Shown: positions 27,624 through 35,734, numbered from the stretch's first letter. The stretch is DNA of 64,000 nucleotides from SFLA01 sp964485815 (GCA_964485815.1 CAZAJX010000003.1:14540-78539), one strand, 5' to 3'. Program-made: numbers and translations. The notes: generated by a model not told the origin, from the letters alone.

Positions 27624-27965
27624 ATGGCAAATATAGTATGTATAGTCTGCCCCAAGGGATGCCGTCTTACCGTAGACGACAAAACCTTTGAGGTTACGGG
27701 CAACAACTGTCCCAGAGGCGCCGCCTACGGCAAAACCGAGCTTACCTCTCCCACCCGTGTGATCACCTCTACCGTAAAGGTGGAAAACGGCGATATATGC
27801 AGATGCCCCGTCCGCACCAAGGGCGCTGTCCCCAAGGGCAAAATGTTTGATATTATGGCGGCAATAAGAGAGGTTACCCTCGTGTCCCCCGTAAAGATCG
27901 GCGACGTGGTCATTCAAAACGTCTGCGATACGGGAATAGACGTTATTGCTACAAGAAATATATAG
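27624..27965 (+). CDS. DUF1667 cysteine-rich protein
   Basis: 113 residues. N-terminal cysteines CIVCPKGC and CPRG plus CRCP near residue 55 suggest an iron-sulphur or metal site. DUF1667 proteins accompany GlpA/GlpB-like pairs in Firmicutes and are thought to take the place of the GlpC electron-transfer subunit. The ATG follows the previous stop by one base, and a terminator follows. Confidence 0.9.
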   Translation: MANIVCIVCPKGCRLTVDDKTFEVTGNNCPRGAAYGKTELTSPTRVITSTVKVENGDICRCPVRTKGAVPKGKMFDIMAAIREVTLVSPVKIGDVVIQNVCDTGIDVIATRNI

Positions 27966-27970
27966 TAAAA

Positions 27971-27996
27971 AATCCGTGGGAAACCACGGATTTTTT
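27971..27996 (+). terminator. Terminator of the GlpA-GlpB-DUF1667 operon
   Basis: 9-bp stem AATCCGTGG / CCACGGATT with a GAAA loop and six Ts. Repeat A5 starts at the end of the T-tract. Confidence 0.9.
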
Positions 27997-28074
27997 AATG
28001 AGGAATGATAAATGATAAATGAGAAATGATGGGAGTTTTTTGCACCGCAAAAAACAAATTTGTAATTTTTAATG
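27997..28074. repeat. Structured intergenic repeat, copy A5
   Basis: Between convergent genes. ATGAGGA, ATGATAA and ATGAGAA units, then a T-hairpin GTTTTTTGC / GCAAAAAAC (28035-28043 with 28047-28055, loop ACC) and CAAATTT. No inverted 7-nt units on the right side, so this is a half-element. Confidence 0.8.
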
Positions 28075-28075
28075 A

Positions 28076-28594
28076 CTATTCTTTTACGGTTAAACTTGCT
28101 ACGATGGTATCGGATTTTTCCTTGATGGAATCATAATATTCGGGCAGGGTGGTAACCAACACCCAGGCGCAGATATCGCTTTCGGGAATATCTACCAGAT
28201 AACATACGTAGTAGTTTTCATCCCCGTCCAGCACGGCGGAAAAGACTGTGCGGATAATGGTTTTGCCGTTTTCCGTTTTCTTGGTTTCCTCTTCAAGAAC
28301 CTCGGTGTCTTCTCTGCGGGTGAAAATATCCTCGTTTTGCAGAGAATATATCTCCTCGGGAGTTATATCGCCCAGCTCTTCGTAGGTAAAGGGCATTACG
28401 CTGATATAGGTTTTGTAATTGGTTATCTGCAGGCTCCATTCGCCGCCGGTGTCCTCTGTAAATCCTTCGTCTGCGGTTATAACCATATTATAATCCGCCA
28501 CTTCAAAATCCTTGGGCGCGGGGTTGAACAAAGAGCATCCCGCCGCGGATAATACCACGCATAAAATCAATGATAATATAAGTGCTTTTTTCAT
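28076..28594 (-). CDS. Small lipoprotein
   Basis: 172 residues. Lipobox SAAGC after a hydrophobic signal; the Cys at about residue 20 starts the mature protein. The mature part (about 150 residues, alternating beta stretches, C-terminal helix ending in TIVASLTVKE) loosely resembles PsbP/DcrB-type folds, as does the lipoprotein at 39478. No function can be assigned. Overlaps the membrane-protein gene upstream by 4 bases. Confidence 0.7.
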   Translation of the reverse strand: MKKALILSLILCVVLSAAGCSLFNPAPKDFEVADYNMVITADEGFTEDTGGEWSLQITNYKTYISVMPFTYEELGDITPEEIYSLQNEDIFTRREDTEVLEEETKKTENGKTIIRTVFSAVLDGDENYYVCYLVDIPESDICAWVLVTTLPEYYDSIKEKSDTIVASLTVKE

Positions 28595-29217
28595 TGTTGT
28601 ACTTCCTCTGTGTCGGGCGTAGCTTCGGGAGCTTCTGCGGGTTCGGAAACCTCTGCGGGTTCGGCAGCTACGGCTTCAAACTCTGTAACAGGTGCTTCCT
28701 CGGGCAAAATTTTAAGCTTGCGGTGGGCAATAATACCCATAACGAGATAGTATATGACCCAAGCGTGGAATACAATATCCACTATGCCGTCAGCGGCAAT
28801 GCCGTTAAATATCAACATTCCCACGGTGTCCAGCCCAAAGAAAACAAGGGCAAAAATAAGCCAGCCCACGCGGTTTTTCCTTGACATAAACCAAGCAAGC
28901 AGATACAAAGAAGTAAGTATTATCGCAAATATGAGCAGGGCTACGAACAGAGATTTATCGTAAAAAATATAATTCTCCAAAGGTTCAGCATAAAACTCGG
29001 GAGGCAAAAGTCCGCACTGGACCATTCCTATGGTTGTCAAAAAATAGGGAATAAATGCGGAAAAAAGGAAATATGTATCAGATCCGCTTACGATCAGGAA
29101 CATATTTATCGCCGTGGCAATAACCACAAGCAGCAGATTTGCTCTGGACGCATTGTATTTGCGCTCATAATTCTGGCGAGGCGTTAACGAAACACCCTGA
29201 TTAAATAACTTTGACAT
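28591..29217 (-). CDS. Multi-pass membrane protein with Ala/Glu/Pro-rich tail
   Basis: 208 residues, five hydrophobic segments between residues 27 and 168, then a disordered acidic C-terminal tail (EAPEATPDTEE). Not recognised. Translationally coupled to the lipoprotein behind it (ATGA). Transcribed divergently from the XRE regulator across an operator-like palindrome, so it is a candidate target of that regulator. Confidence 0.65.
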   Translation of the reverse strand: MSKLFNQGVSLTPRQNYERKYNASRANLLLVVIATAINMFLIVSGSDTYFLFSAFIPYFLTTIGMVQCGLLPPEFYAEPLENYIFYDKSLFVALLIFAIILTSLYLLAWFMSRKNRVGWLIFALVFFGLDTVGMLIFNGIAADGIVDIVFHAWVIYYLVMGIIAHRKLKILPEEAPVTEFEAVAAEPAEVSEPAEAPEATPDTEEVQQ

Positions 29218-29286
29218 TTTTTAAAAACTCCTTTTTAAAATAAAACGGTTTGTTTATCTTATTATAACAAACAATCACAAACCATT

Positions 29287-29327
29287 ATACTCAATATATT
29301 GAGTATTGTCAAGAGGTTGAGTATGTT
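29287..29327 (+). promoter_or_regulatory. Palindromic operator overlapping a promoter
   Basis: Perfect 20-bp palindrome ATACTCAATATATTGAGTAT (29287-29306), with a further half-site TTGAGTAT at 29317-29324. The palindrome contains a -35 (TTGAGT, 29299-29304) placed 17 bp from a -10 (TATGTT, 29322-29327). A regulator bound here would block its own promoter; the XRE protein encoded next is the obvious candidate. Confidence 0.7.
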
Positions 29328-29348
29328 AAAATCATTTCGGTGATAAAA

Positions 29349-29549
29349 ATGATTTCATATAGACCGTTTTACGAAACTCTGTATAAGAAAAACATTACGG
29401 AATATCATTTGATTTTTAAGCAAGGATTTTCCGCAAACACCCTGCACCGTATTAAAAAAGGCGAAGCGATCAGCACAAAGACGCTGGATGCCCTTTGCTA
29501 CGTTCTGGATTGCAAGGTAGAAGAAATTATTGAATTTGTAAAAGAATAA
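29349..29549 (+). CDS. XRE-type helix-turn-helix regulator (Cro/CI-like, short)
   Basis: 66 residues, a single helix-turn-helix domain. Residues KQGFSANTLHRIKKGEAIST form the recognition region, followed by TLDALCYVLDCKVEEIIEF, the typical end of short YozG-like regulators. The start could be GTG 29340 or ATG 29349; the latter has a plausible GGTGA spacing. The protein probably binds the palindrome just upstream. A structured repeat follows directly after the stop. Confidence 0.8.
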   Translation: MISYRPFYETLYKKNITEYHLIFKQGFSANTLHRIKKGEAISTKTLDALCYVLDCKVEEIIEFVKE

Positions 29550-29874
29550 GTTTTTTGCGGAGCAAAAAACCGAAATAACCGTTTTCGAAACGCAACGTCT
29601 GTAGTAGCCGTGGCTTGGAATGAGCGATGGTAAAACGCTGTAGAAAACGTTCTTTACGAGCGTGCTGTAGTAATCTACAGCTAGCGAAGTAAAGACGTTT
29701 AAAAAACGCAAATAAAAAGAAAATTCCGTAGAATTTGTTTTCTACGGAATTTTTACACTATAATATATGCTGTGGGGAGCGGGACGTCGAGGCGCCGTCC
29801 CCTACATTCGGTGCAGAACCTTACTACATATTAATCTTTTTTGCGTTTTTGCTCTACAGTGTTTTACCGAGCGA
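29550..29874. repeat. Long composite structured repeat, copy B1
   Basis: Fills the 325-base gap between the XRE gene and the convergent dehydrogenase. In order: T-hairpin GTTTTTTGC / GCAAAAAAC (29551-29571); a long stem-loop with outer pairing AAACG / CGTTT, one bulged T, TCTTTAC / GTAAAGA and inner GCTGTAG / CTACAGC (29646-29701); a terminator-like hairpin ATTCCGTAGAA / TTCTACGGAAT (29724-29752); a GC hairpin with GGGACG / CGTCCC (29773-29807); and a CGCTCGGTAAAA end touching the stop codon of the minus-strand dehydrogenase gene. Confidence 0.82.
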
Positions 29875-30930
29875 CTAATCGAGAACTATCTCACGACCAG
29901 ACTCGGAGGAGTCATACATCGCCTGCATCATCTTAGCAGTAACAGCAACGGTATCGATATGAGAAGGAAGCTTTTCGCCGGTGTGGATACACTCGATAAA
30001 GCGGTCGATCTCTTTCTGGAAGTGAGGCTCATCCTTGTACTTGGGCTTGAAGGAGCAGAGAGAGCCGCAGGAGGTGGTGTATACGGTGAAGTCGCCGCCG
30101 TAGTTAAGACGGATACCTGCCTTGGTGCCGATGAAATCGATATAGCTTTCGCCAACGCCGATATTCTGTGCCCATGCGCCGTTGAAGGAAATGGAGGGAC
30201 CGGAGGTACGAACGAAGCCGGAAACCATATCGTCAACGTCATAAGTACCGTTAACGTCCTTGGTGTCCTCAGCCCACATGCCTTCGTATACGTAGTTGGG
30301 CATATCTACGCCCAGCTTGGAGTATGCGTTACAGGTAACGGTCTTGGGAGTGGGGTCGCCGGTGCAGTACATAACGATATCAAGATAGTGTACGCCCCAG
30401 TCGATAAGTACGCCGCCGCCGGAGATAGCCTTGGTGGTGAATGCGCCGCCCAAGCCGGGGATGGAACGGTGAGAACGGAAGCTTACGTATACGTGGTAAA
30501 CTTCGCCCAGATCGCCGCGCTGAATAAGCTCACGAACTTTATTTACAGCGGAGTTAAAGCGGTTAACAACGCCGATATTGAGAACCTTACCGGTTTCGTG
30601 CTGTGCCTTCTGCATCTCAAGCGCTTCTGCATATGTTCTTGCAGCGGGCTTTTCGCACAGAACGTGCTTGCCTGCGTGGAGAGCGTCAATAGCGATTCTG
30701 GAGTGCTCTCTGTTGGGAGTACAGATAGAAACCGCCTCGATCTCGGGATCGGCAAGAACTTCTTTGTAATCTTCAACAGCTTTACCGCAGCCGTATTTAG
30801 CTACGCAAGCTTCTGCCTTGTGAAGCAGGATATCACAGAAATAAACGATCTCTGCTTCGGGATTGTTCATATAAGAGGGGATGTGTGCGCTGTTTGCGAT
30901 AGTACCGCAGCCGATAATTGCTATTTTCAT
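29875..30930 (-). CDS. Gfo/Idh/MocA family oxidoreductase 1
   Basis: 351 residues. N-terminal Rossmann fold (IAIIGCGTIANSAH), the catalytic-lysine motif EKPAA at about residue 95, and a C-terminal substrate-binding domain. These enzymes oxidise or reduce sugars, inositols or sugar acids with NAD(P). Substrate unknown. Divergent from a sugar-type solute-binding lipoprotein, which suggests a role in carbohydrate use. A second family member is encoded at 33329; both have the same bases around the stop (GAT TAG TCGCTCGGT). Confidence 0.9.
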   Translation of the reverse strand: MKIAIIGCGTIANSAHIPSYMNNPEAEIVYFCDILLHKAEACVAKYGCGKAVEDYKEVLADPEIEAVSICTPNREHSRIAIDALHAGKHVLCEKPAARTYAEALEMQKAQHETGKVLNIGVVNRFNSAVNKVRELIQRGDLGEVYHVYVSFRSHRSIPGLGGAFTTKAISGGGVLIDWGVHYLDIVMYCTGDPTPKTVTCNAYSKLGVDMPNYVYEGMWAEDTKDVNGTYDVDDMVSGFVRTSGPSISFNGAWAQNIGVGESYIDFIGTKAGIRLNYGGDFTVYTTSCGSLCSFKPKYKDEPHFQKEIDRFIECIHTGEKLPSHIDTVAVTAKMMQAMYDSSESGREIVLD

Positions 30931-31019
30931 TATAAAATTTTCCTCCGCTTTTATATAGTGGTTACAATCTGGATTTTACCACAAGATGTAAAGAATGGCA
31001 ATAGATTTATTAAAAAAAC

Positions 31020-31048
31020 TTGATTTTTTAAGTAACCCGTAATATAAT
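31020..31048 (+). promoter_or_regulatory. Promoter of solute-binding lipoprotein 1
   Basis: TTGATT (31020-31025), 17 bp, TATAAT (31043-31048), 35 bases upstream of the ATG at 31084. Confidence 0.78.
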
Positions 31049-31083
31049 ACATTTATGTAAAAATATGAAGGGAAACAGAACAT

Positions 31084-32532
31084 ATGAAAAAGATTTTTGC
31101 TATTGCACTTGTAGCACTTATGCTCCTTTCCGTGCTTTGCGCTTGCAACACCGTAGATCCCGACGTTCAGCAAGGCGCCTCCGTTACGGACGCTTCCTAC
31201 GGCGAAGTTGATTTTGACGACCGCGCAAACGTAAAGGACAACCTTCCCGAGAAGGATTGGGGCGGAAAGACATATACCATTCTTCAGCGTACAGAGAACG
31301 ATTACGAATTCGGTGTTGAGGAATTGGGCTTTTCCACAGTAAAAGACCTTATCTATGAAAGAGATGCGGTTGTTGAAGAGCGTTTCAACGTAGATATAGT
31401 TTCCAAGCCTATTAACGGCGGCTGGGGCGTGCACGAGGACTTTATAGATTACGTGCGCGATACCGTGGCTACCGGCTCCGTGGATTACGATATTATCGCA
31501 GGCTACGCCGCTATTATCCCTACTCTCATTGCAGAGGGCATCTTTATCGATTGGTACGATATCCCCTACGTTGATCTTGAGAGAGAATGGTGGTCCCAGG
31601 ACCTTGTTGATGAGCTTACCATAGACGATAACCTTTATCTCCTCTCTGGTGATATTTCCCTCCTTTTCTGGGAAAGTATGCAGGGTATGTTCTTTAACAA
31701 GACTCTTGCTGAAAACGCAGGTATCGAAAACCTTTATGACGTTGTACGTGACGGCGACTGGACCTTTGATAAAATGATGGAAGTTATCCGCACCGCCAGC
31801 GTTAAGGACGATAACCCCGATACGAAGGTATACGGCTATACCTCCTGCCTTACCACTCAGGTTGACGTATATCAGGACGCATTCGATATCCCCGTAACCA
31901 CCAAGGATGCGGACGGCAGACCTTACTTCACCATTAATCAGGAAAAGACCTATACCGCACTCCAGATGGTTTACGATCTCGTTTACAGCTCCGACGAATT
32001 TTACAAAGCTGCTGACAAAACCGAAAGCATAAAGATGTTCGGCGAAAACCGCGCTCTCTTCCTTCCCACTAAGCTGGGTAACGGCAGTATTATCAATACT
32101 TACGATTGCAACTTCGGTATCCTCCCCATGCCCAAGTTTAACGAGGAGCAGGAAAACTACCACTCCACCTGTGAGGACGATTATTCTCTTATGGCAGTTC
32201 CCATAACCAGCAAGAACAACCTTGAGTTTATCGGTATGATTACCGAAGCTCTCTGCGCACAGAGCTACCGCGCAGTTGTTCCCGAATGGTACACCGTAAT
32301 TCTTCAGAACAGATACACCAAGGATGAGGATTCTATCGAAATGATCGAGATCATCCGCGAGGGTATCCTCTGTAACTTCGGTTATATCCATTCCTATGCG
32401 CTGGATTGGCCCGCACACCAGTTCAATATCTGCATAAACAACGGCTCTATCGATTTCGCATCCAACTGGCAGTCCAAGGAAGCAACCTTCAATAAAAATC
32501 TTGAAGACCTGCTGGACGCTTATTTCGATTAA
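31084..32532 (+). CDS. Extracellular solute-binding lipoprotein 1
   Basis: 482 residues. Signal peptide with lipobox LCAC (Cys at about residue 20), then a two-lobed periplasmic-binding-type fold. Motifs seen in ABC sugar-binding proteins include YDIIAGYA, WWSQDLVDELTIDDNLYLLSGD, FFNKTLAENAGI and GDWTFDKM. No ABC permease or ATPase gene is next to it, so it would depend on components encoded elsewhere or act as an orphan surface binder. Related in layout to the protein at 35807. Aromatic-rich, in line with a carbohydrate ligand. Confidence 0.85.
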   Translation: MKKIFAIALVALMLLSVLCACNTVDPDVQQGASVTDASYGEVDFDDRANVKDNLPEKDWGGKTYTILQRTENDYEFGVEELGFSTVKDLIYERDAVVEERFNVDIVSKPINGGWGVHEDFIDYVRDTVATGSVDYDIIAGYAAIIPTLIAEGIFIDWYDIPYVDLEREWWSQDLVDELTIDDNLYLLSGDISLLFWESMQGMFFNKTLAENAGIENLYDVVRDGDWTFDKMMEVIRTASVKDDNPDTKVYGYTSCLTTQVDVYQDAFDIPVTTKDADGRPYFTINQEKTYTALQMVYDLVYSSDEFYKAADKTESIKMFGENRALFLPTKLGNGSIINTYDCNFGILPMPKFNEEQENYHSTCEDDYSLMAVPITSKNNLEFIGMITEALCAQSYRAVVPEWYTVILQNRYTKDEDSIEMIEIIREGILCNFGYIHSYALDWPAHQFNICINNGSIDFASNWQSKEATFNKNLEDLLDAYFD

Positions 32533-32541
32533 AAATGAAAC

Positions 32542-32571
32542 AAAAACGGCTGATTATATCAGCCGTTTTTT
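32542..32571 (+). terminator. Terminator after solute-binding lipoprotein 1
   Basis: 8-bp stem CGGCTGAT / ATCAGCCG (32547-32554 with 32558-32565) with flanking A and T runs. Repeat A6 starts at its T-tract. Confidence 0.9.
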
Positions 32572-32703
32572 AATGATAAATGATAAATGATAAATGATGA
32601 ATGATGAATGTAGGAAAGTTTTTTGCTGTACGCAAAAAACAAATTTAATGTTTTAAAAGGCTATACGATAACCGTAGGGACAGGCGTCCTCGACTGTCCG
32701 CCA
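32572..32703. repeat. Structured intergenic repeat, copy A6, plus GTAGGG hairpin
   Basis: Five tandem units (ATGATAA x3, ATGATGA x2), T-hairpin GTTTTTTGC / GCAAAAAAC (32618-32626 with 32632-32640), CAAATTT, then a GTAGGG-type hairpin (GGACAG / CTGTCC, 32678-32683 with 32694-32699). The last hairpin matches the pattern of the GC hairpin in B1 and abuts the tspO stop codon. Confidence 0.82.
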
Positions 32704-33162
32704 TTAATTTAACATTGCTACCCCGTAAGATAAATATGCTGCAAATGATAACCATATCATATAGGGCAAAAACAGTATTCCCGCAACGGGACGGCACACC
32801 CAGAATTCCCGTGTGAGGACGAATCCCACCGCCCACATAACCAGAATTACCAAAAAAGAAAGCATAAAAAGCTGCCATTTAAAAAACAAAAAGGGCCATA
32901 TAAAGTTTAAAGCAAGGGTTATTACGTACAGCACCTTCCAAAGCTTTCCTTTACAACCCGATGTATATGCAAAATAGCTTGAAAGTCCCATAAGGGCATA
33001 CAGCACAGTCCACACCGCGGGGAACACCCATCCGGGAGGAGAAAGGGCAGGTAAGGCGATACCCTGATACAAGCCCGATCCTGCCGCAGTAAGCGCGCCC
33101 GCAAGCCCGCCCACAAACAGCGGGATAAACAACGAAACCAATAAAACGCCTAATCTTTTCAA
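32704..33162 (-). CDS. tspO: TspO/MBR family protein
   Basis: 152 residues, five membrane helices. Family landmarks are LSPPGWVFPAVWTVLYALMG near residues 40-60 and the aromatic-rich helix pairs. Members bind porphyrins and related ligands; the role in an anaerobe is uncertain. The start is a TTG at 33162 with AAGGAG about 10 bases upstream. Stop codon touches a repeat hairpin. Confidence 0.9.
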   Translation of the reverse strand: MKRLGVLLVSLFIPLFVGGLAGALTAAGSGLYQGIALPALSPPGWVFPAVWTVLYALMGLSSYFAYTSGCKGKLWKVLYVITLALNFIWPFLFFKWQLFMLSFLVILVMWAVGFVLTREFWVCRPVAGILFLPYMIWLSFAAYLSYGVAMLN

Positions 33163-33254
33163 GCCGCACCGCTCCTTTTTCCAAAGAGGAATTTGAATTA
33201 ATATAATTTATGCAAAAGACCGATAAATTATGCAGGCAAATTAATGCGCATCTA

Positions 33255-33283
33255 TTGAAAAAAACGGCAAACTGCTATATAAT
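33255..33283 (+). promoter_or_regulatory. Promoter of oxidoreductase 2
   Basis: TTGAAA (33255-33260), 17 bp, TATAAT (33278-33283), 45 bases before the start at 33329. Confidence 0.78.
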
Positions 33284-33328
33284 GTCCGTGTAAAATCAAA
33301 ACAAGAAGCAATGGAAAGGAAGCAGAAA

Positions 33329-34399
33329 ATGGAACAGAAAAAACTTAAAGTCGCCGTTGTAGGCGTTGGCGGCATATCCGAGGTACATATTAACGGCTAT
33401 AAAGCCTGCCCCAACGTGGAACTTTACGCTTTTTGCGATATCAACGAAAAAACTCTTAAATGGAAGGGCGAGCGCCACGGCGTAACCAGACTTTATACCG
33501 ACGAAGCCACTATGCTTGCGGAACTTCCCGAGATCGACGCGGTTTCCGTTTGCACCTGGAACTCCGCTCACGCACCCTGCACCATTATGGCGCTTAACGC
33601 AGGCAAGCACGTTCTGTGCGAAAAGCCTATGGCTATGAACACCCGGGAAGCCGAGGCTATGCTGGAAGCGGCAAAGCGCAACAATAAATTGCTTATGATC
33701 GGCTTCGTGCGCCGCTTCGGTAACGATGCGGCTGTGCTTAAGGATTTTATAGACGCAGGCGATTTCGGCGAAATTTACTACGCAAAGGCAAACTATACCC
33801 GCCGTAACGGATGCCCCGGCGGCTGGTTCGGTGAAAAAGCGCGCTCCGGCGGCGGTCCTCTTATCGACCTTGGCGTACACGTTATCGACCTTGTCCGCTA
33901 TCTGCTGGGCAATCCCAAGCCCGTTTCCGTTTACGGCGTAACCTATGATAAGCTTAAAAACCGTCCCGGCATTAAGGGAACGGTGGACTATAAGTCCGAA
34001 ACCGATGCGGCAAAGCCTGTGTTCGACGTTGAGGATATGGCAAGCGCACTCATCCGCTTCGATAACGGCACCACTCTGGCAGTTGAAGCATCCTTCAGCC
34101 TTAATATCCCCCACGATGTGGGCAAGATCGAGCTTTACGGAAGCAAGGCAGGCGCGGTGATCGACCCCGAATTAAAGATATACACCCAGCAAAACGGTTA
34201 TCTCACCAACGTAACTATGCATCAGTCTACAGCACTCAGCTTTGACGGTCTGTTCGAAAACGAGATCTCCCATTTCGTAAGATGTATTACCGAGGGTATC
34301 CCCTGCCGTAACCCTGCGGAAGACGGCGTAGAAATGATGAAGATACTGGATGCAGTATATGCATCCGCCTCCACCGGACATGAAGTGGTGATTGATTAG
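33329..34399 (+). CDS. Gfo/Idh/MocA family oxidoreductase 2
   Basis: 356 residues. Rossmann motif VAVVGVGGISEVH, catalytic EKPMAMN near residue 98, and a substrate-domain segment GGGPLIDLGVHVIDLVRYLLG typical of this family. I prefer the ATG at 33329 (AAAGGAAG upstream); an in-frame ATG at 33311 is possible. Paralog of the 29875 gene but clearly diverged. Single-gene unit with its own promoter. Substrate unknown, probably a sugar or cyclitol. Confidence 0.9.
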   Translation: MEQKKLKVAVVGVGGISEVHINGYKACPNVELYAFCDINEKTLKWKGERHGVTRLYTDEATMLAELPEIDAVSVCTWNSAHAPCTIMALNAGKHVLCEKPMAMNTREAEAMLEAAKRNNKLLMIGFVRRFGNDAAVLKDFIDAGDFGEIYYAKANYTRRNGCPGGWFGEKARSGGGPLIDLGVHVIDLVRYLLGNPKPVSVYGVTYDKLKNRPGIKGTVDYKSETDAAKPVFDVEDMASALIRFDNGTTLAVEASFSLNIPHDVGKIELYGSKAGAVIDPELKIYTQQNGYLTNVTMHQSTALSFDGLFENEISHFVRCITEGIPCRNPAEDGVEMMKILDAVYASASTGHEVVID

Positions 34400-34807
34400 T
34401 CGCTCGGTAAAAAACGCAGAACAAAAACGCAAAAAACACATAGTTCTGTTTAGCGCGTTCTCAAATGTAGGGCGGGTGGCTTATCCGGGGTCCCCAAAAA
34501 ATGCGGCAGCATTTTTCGGGGTGCCCCTTCCCCCCGCCGTTACTCATATTAAAAGGAAAACTTCCGTAGAAGTAAAAAAACATCTACGGAAGTTCTTTTA
34601 TTTTTATTTTGCGTTTTTTATAAATTTTCGCTTCGCTGGCTGTAGGTTACTACAGCTCCCGCTCGCGAAAATTCATTCTGCGCCATTTTACCATCGCTCA
34701 CTCCAAACCACGGCTATTACAGACATTACGTATCAAAAACAATTATTTCGGTTTTTGCTCCGCAAAAAACTTCCGAAATTTATCATTTGTCATTCCTCAT
34801 TCCTCAT
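34400..34807. repeat. Long composite structured repeat, copy B2 with A7 end
   Basis: Fills the 440-base gap between convergent genes together with the terminator after it. It starts at the oxidoreductase stop with TCGCTCGGTAAA. Then follow a GC hairpin (GGCGGG / CCCGCC outer; CCCC-A6-TGC / GCATTTTT-C-GGGG inner, 34492-34521), a terminator-like hairpin CTTCCGTAGA / TCTACGGAAG (34561-34592), a stem-loop AATTTTCGC / GCGAAAATT with inner GCTGTAG / CTACAGC (34623-34673), a T-hairpin (34751-34770), CTTCCGAAAT and TTCCTCA units. It is the reverse orientation of B1. Confidence 0.82.
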
Positions 34808-34837
34808 TAAAAAACGCCCGTATTATCGGGCGTTTTT
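34808..34837 (-). terminator. Terminator of the patatin gene
   Basis: 7-bp stem ACGCCCG / CGGGCGT (34814-34820 with 34827-34833). On the minus strand it ends in six Ts, which run straight into the outer units of repeat A7. Confidence 0.85.
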
Positions 34838-34838
34838 A

Positions 34839-35687
34839 TCACGGTTTTTGTATTTTCGTTATCTTTTTGCCTATTTTATTCAGACCGGTAATAACCGTAT
34901 CCGTAGTAAGTCGGATCTTCTTTTTGGGGTTTTCCTTGTTAAGGGTAGTAATGGTGTTGTAAATGTGGGGCAGGTTATCCGTACCCTCCTCAAACACGCG
35001 GCTGAGAGTGGCGCGGGCACGCTCGTACCCGTCCTCCAGCATTCTGTCCACGCTTTCGCGGGAGATGACGAAGGATGTCTTTGCCCGCGTGGGATCGGGG
35101 AAAAATATTTTTACTATCTTATTATCGAAATAGCTGTCCTCAAAGGTGTACCAATAATCGTCAAAATAAATACAGATAATATAATCCAATTTATGCTGCA
35201 TCAAGGGATACACGGGGATATTGTCTACCAAGGCGCCGTCAAAATAATAATCGTTTTCTATTCTTACGGGGCGGTTGAATACGGGCAAAGCAATTCCCGC
35301 CCGCAAGGATTTTCTCGTGTGCTGGCGCATGGAATTAAGCTCGGAATACTCCATCTTCATGGAGTTTATGTTGAGATGGGCAACATACAGCTTGCTGTAA
35401 AGCTTATCCTCGGGGGAGGCGAGGTCTGTAATTATCTGCTGCAGTTTATCACTGCGAAGCAGGCGCATTACGTTGGTACCTGAGTTCTCGCCGCAAAATC
35501 CCTGCCACATTTCCTGCGCCTTTTCCAATTTTTGTGCGGCGAAGGCATATCCGTTCAGCGCGCCGATAGATGCACAGCTTATATATTTTATATCTTCGAT
35601 AGGGATAAATTCCCGTATCGCCTTCAGCGCACCTACCTGGTAAGCGCCTTTGGCAAATCCGCCTGCAAGAACTATTCCGATATTCAT
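34839..35687 (-). CDS. Patatin-like phospholipase
   Basis: 282 residues. Oxyanion-hole motif LAGGFAKGAYQVGAL at the N-terminus, nucleophile elbow CASIGALNG (Ser at about residue 41), and catalytic Asp in FDGALVDNIP (about residue 155). The first glycine of the usual G-x-S-x-G is Cys here. Start at 35687, preceded by AGAAGGGTGG; an upstream in-frame ATG at 35723 lacks such a site. Probably a cytosolic or membrane-associated lipid hydrolase. Confidence 0.88.
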   Translation of the reverse strand: MNIGIVLAGGFAKGAYQVGALKAIREFIPIEDIKYISCASIGALNGYAFAAQKLEKAQEMWQGFCGENSGTNVMRLLRSDKLQQIITDLASPEDKLYSKLYVAHLNINSMKMEYSELNSMRQHTRKSLRAGIALPVFNRPVRIENDYYFDGALVDNIPVYPLMQHKLDYIICIYFDDYWYTFEDSYFDNKIVKIFFPDPTRAKTSFVISRESVDRMLEDGYERARATLSRVFEEGTDNLPHIYNTITTLNKENPKKKIRLTTDTVITGLNKIGKKITKIQKP

Positions 35688-35734
35688 TGTGCGCCCACCC
35701 TTCTGTTTAAAAAATATGCGCAAGGCAACAACAT

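Noticed and set aside
29767..31023. 418-codon open frame on the plus strand
   Set aside because: It is antisense to the Gfo/Idh/MocA gene at 29875-30930, which has clear motifs, and its product shows only the composition expected from the opposite strand.
30976..32418. 480-codon open frame on the minus strand
   Set aside because: Antisense to the solute-binding lipoprotein, which has a promoter, ribosome-binding site and lipobox; no family resemblance in the antisense product.
34392..35483. 363-codon open frame on the plus strand
   Set aside because: Runs through the B2 repeat and antisense to the patatin gene; codons reflect hairpin sequence, not a protein.
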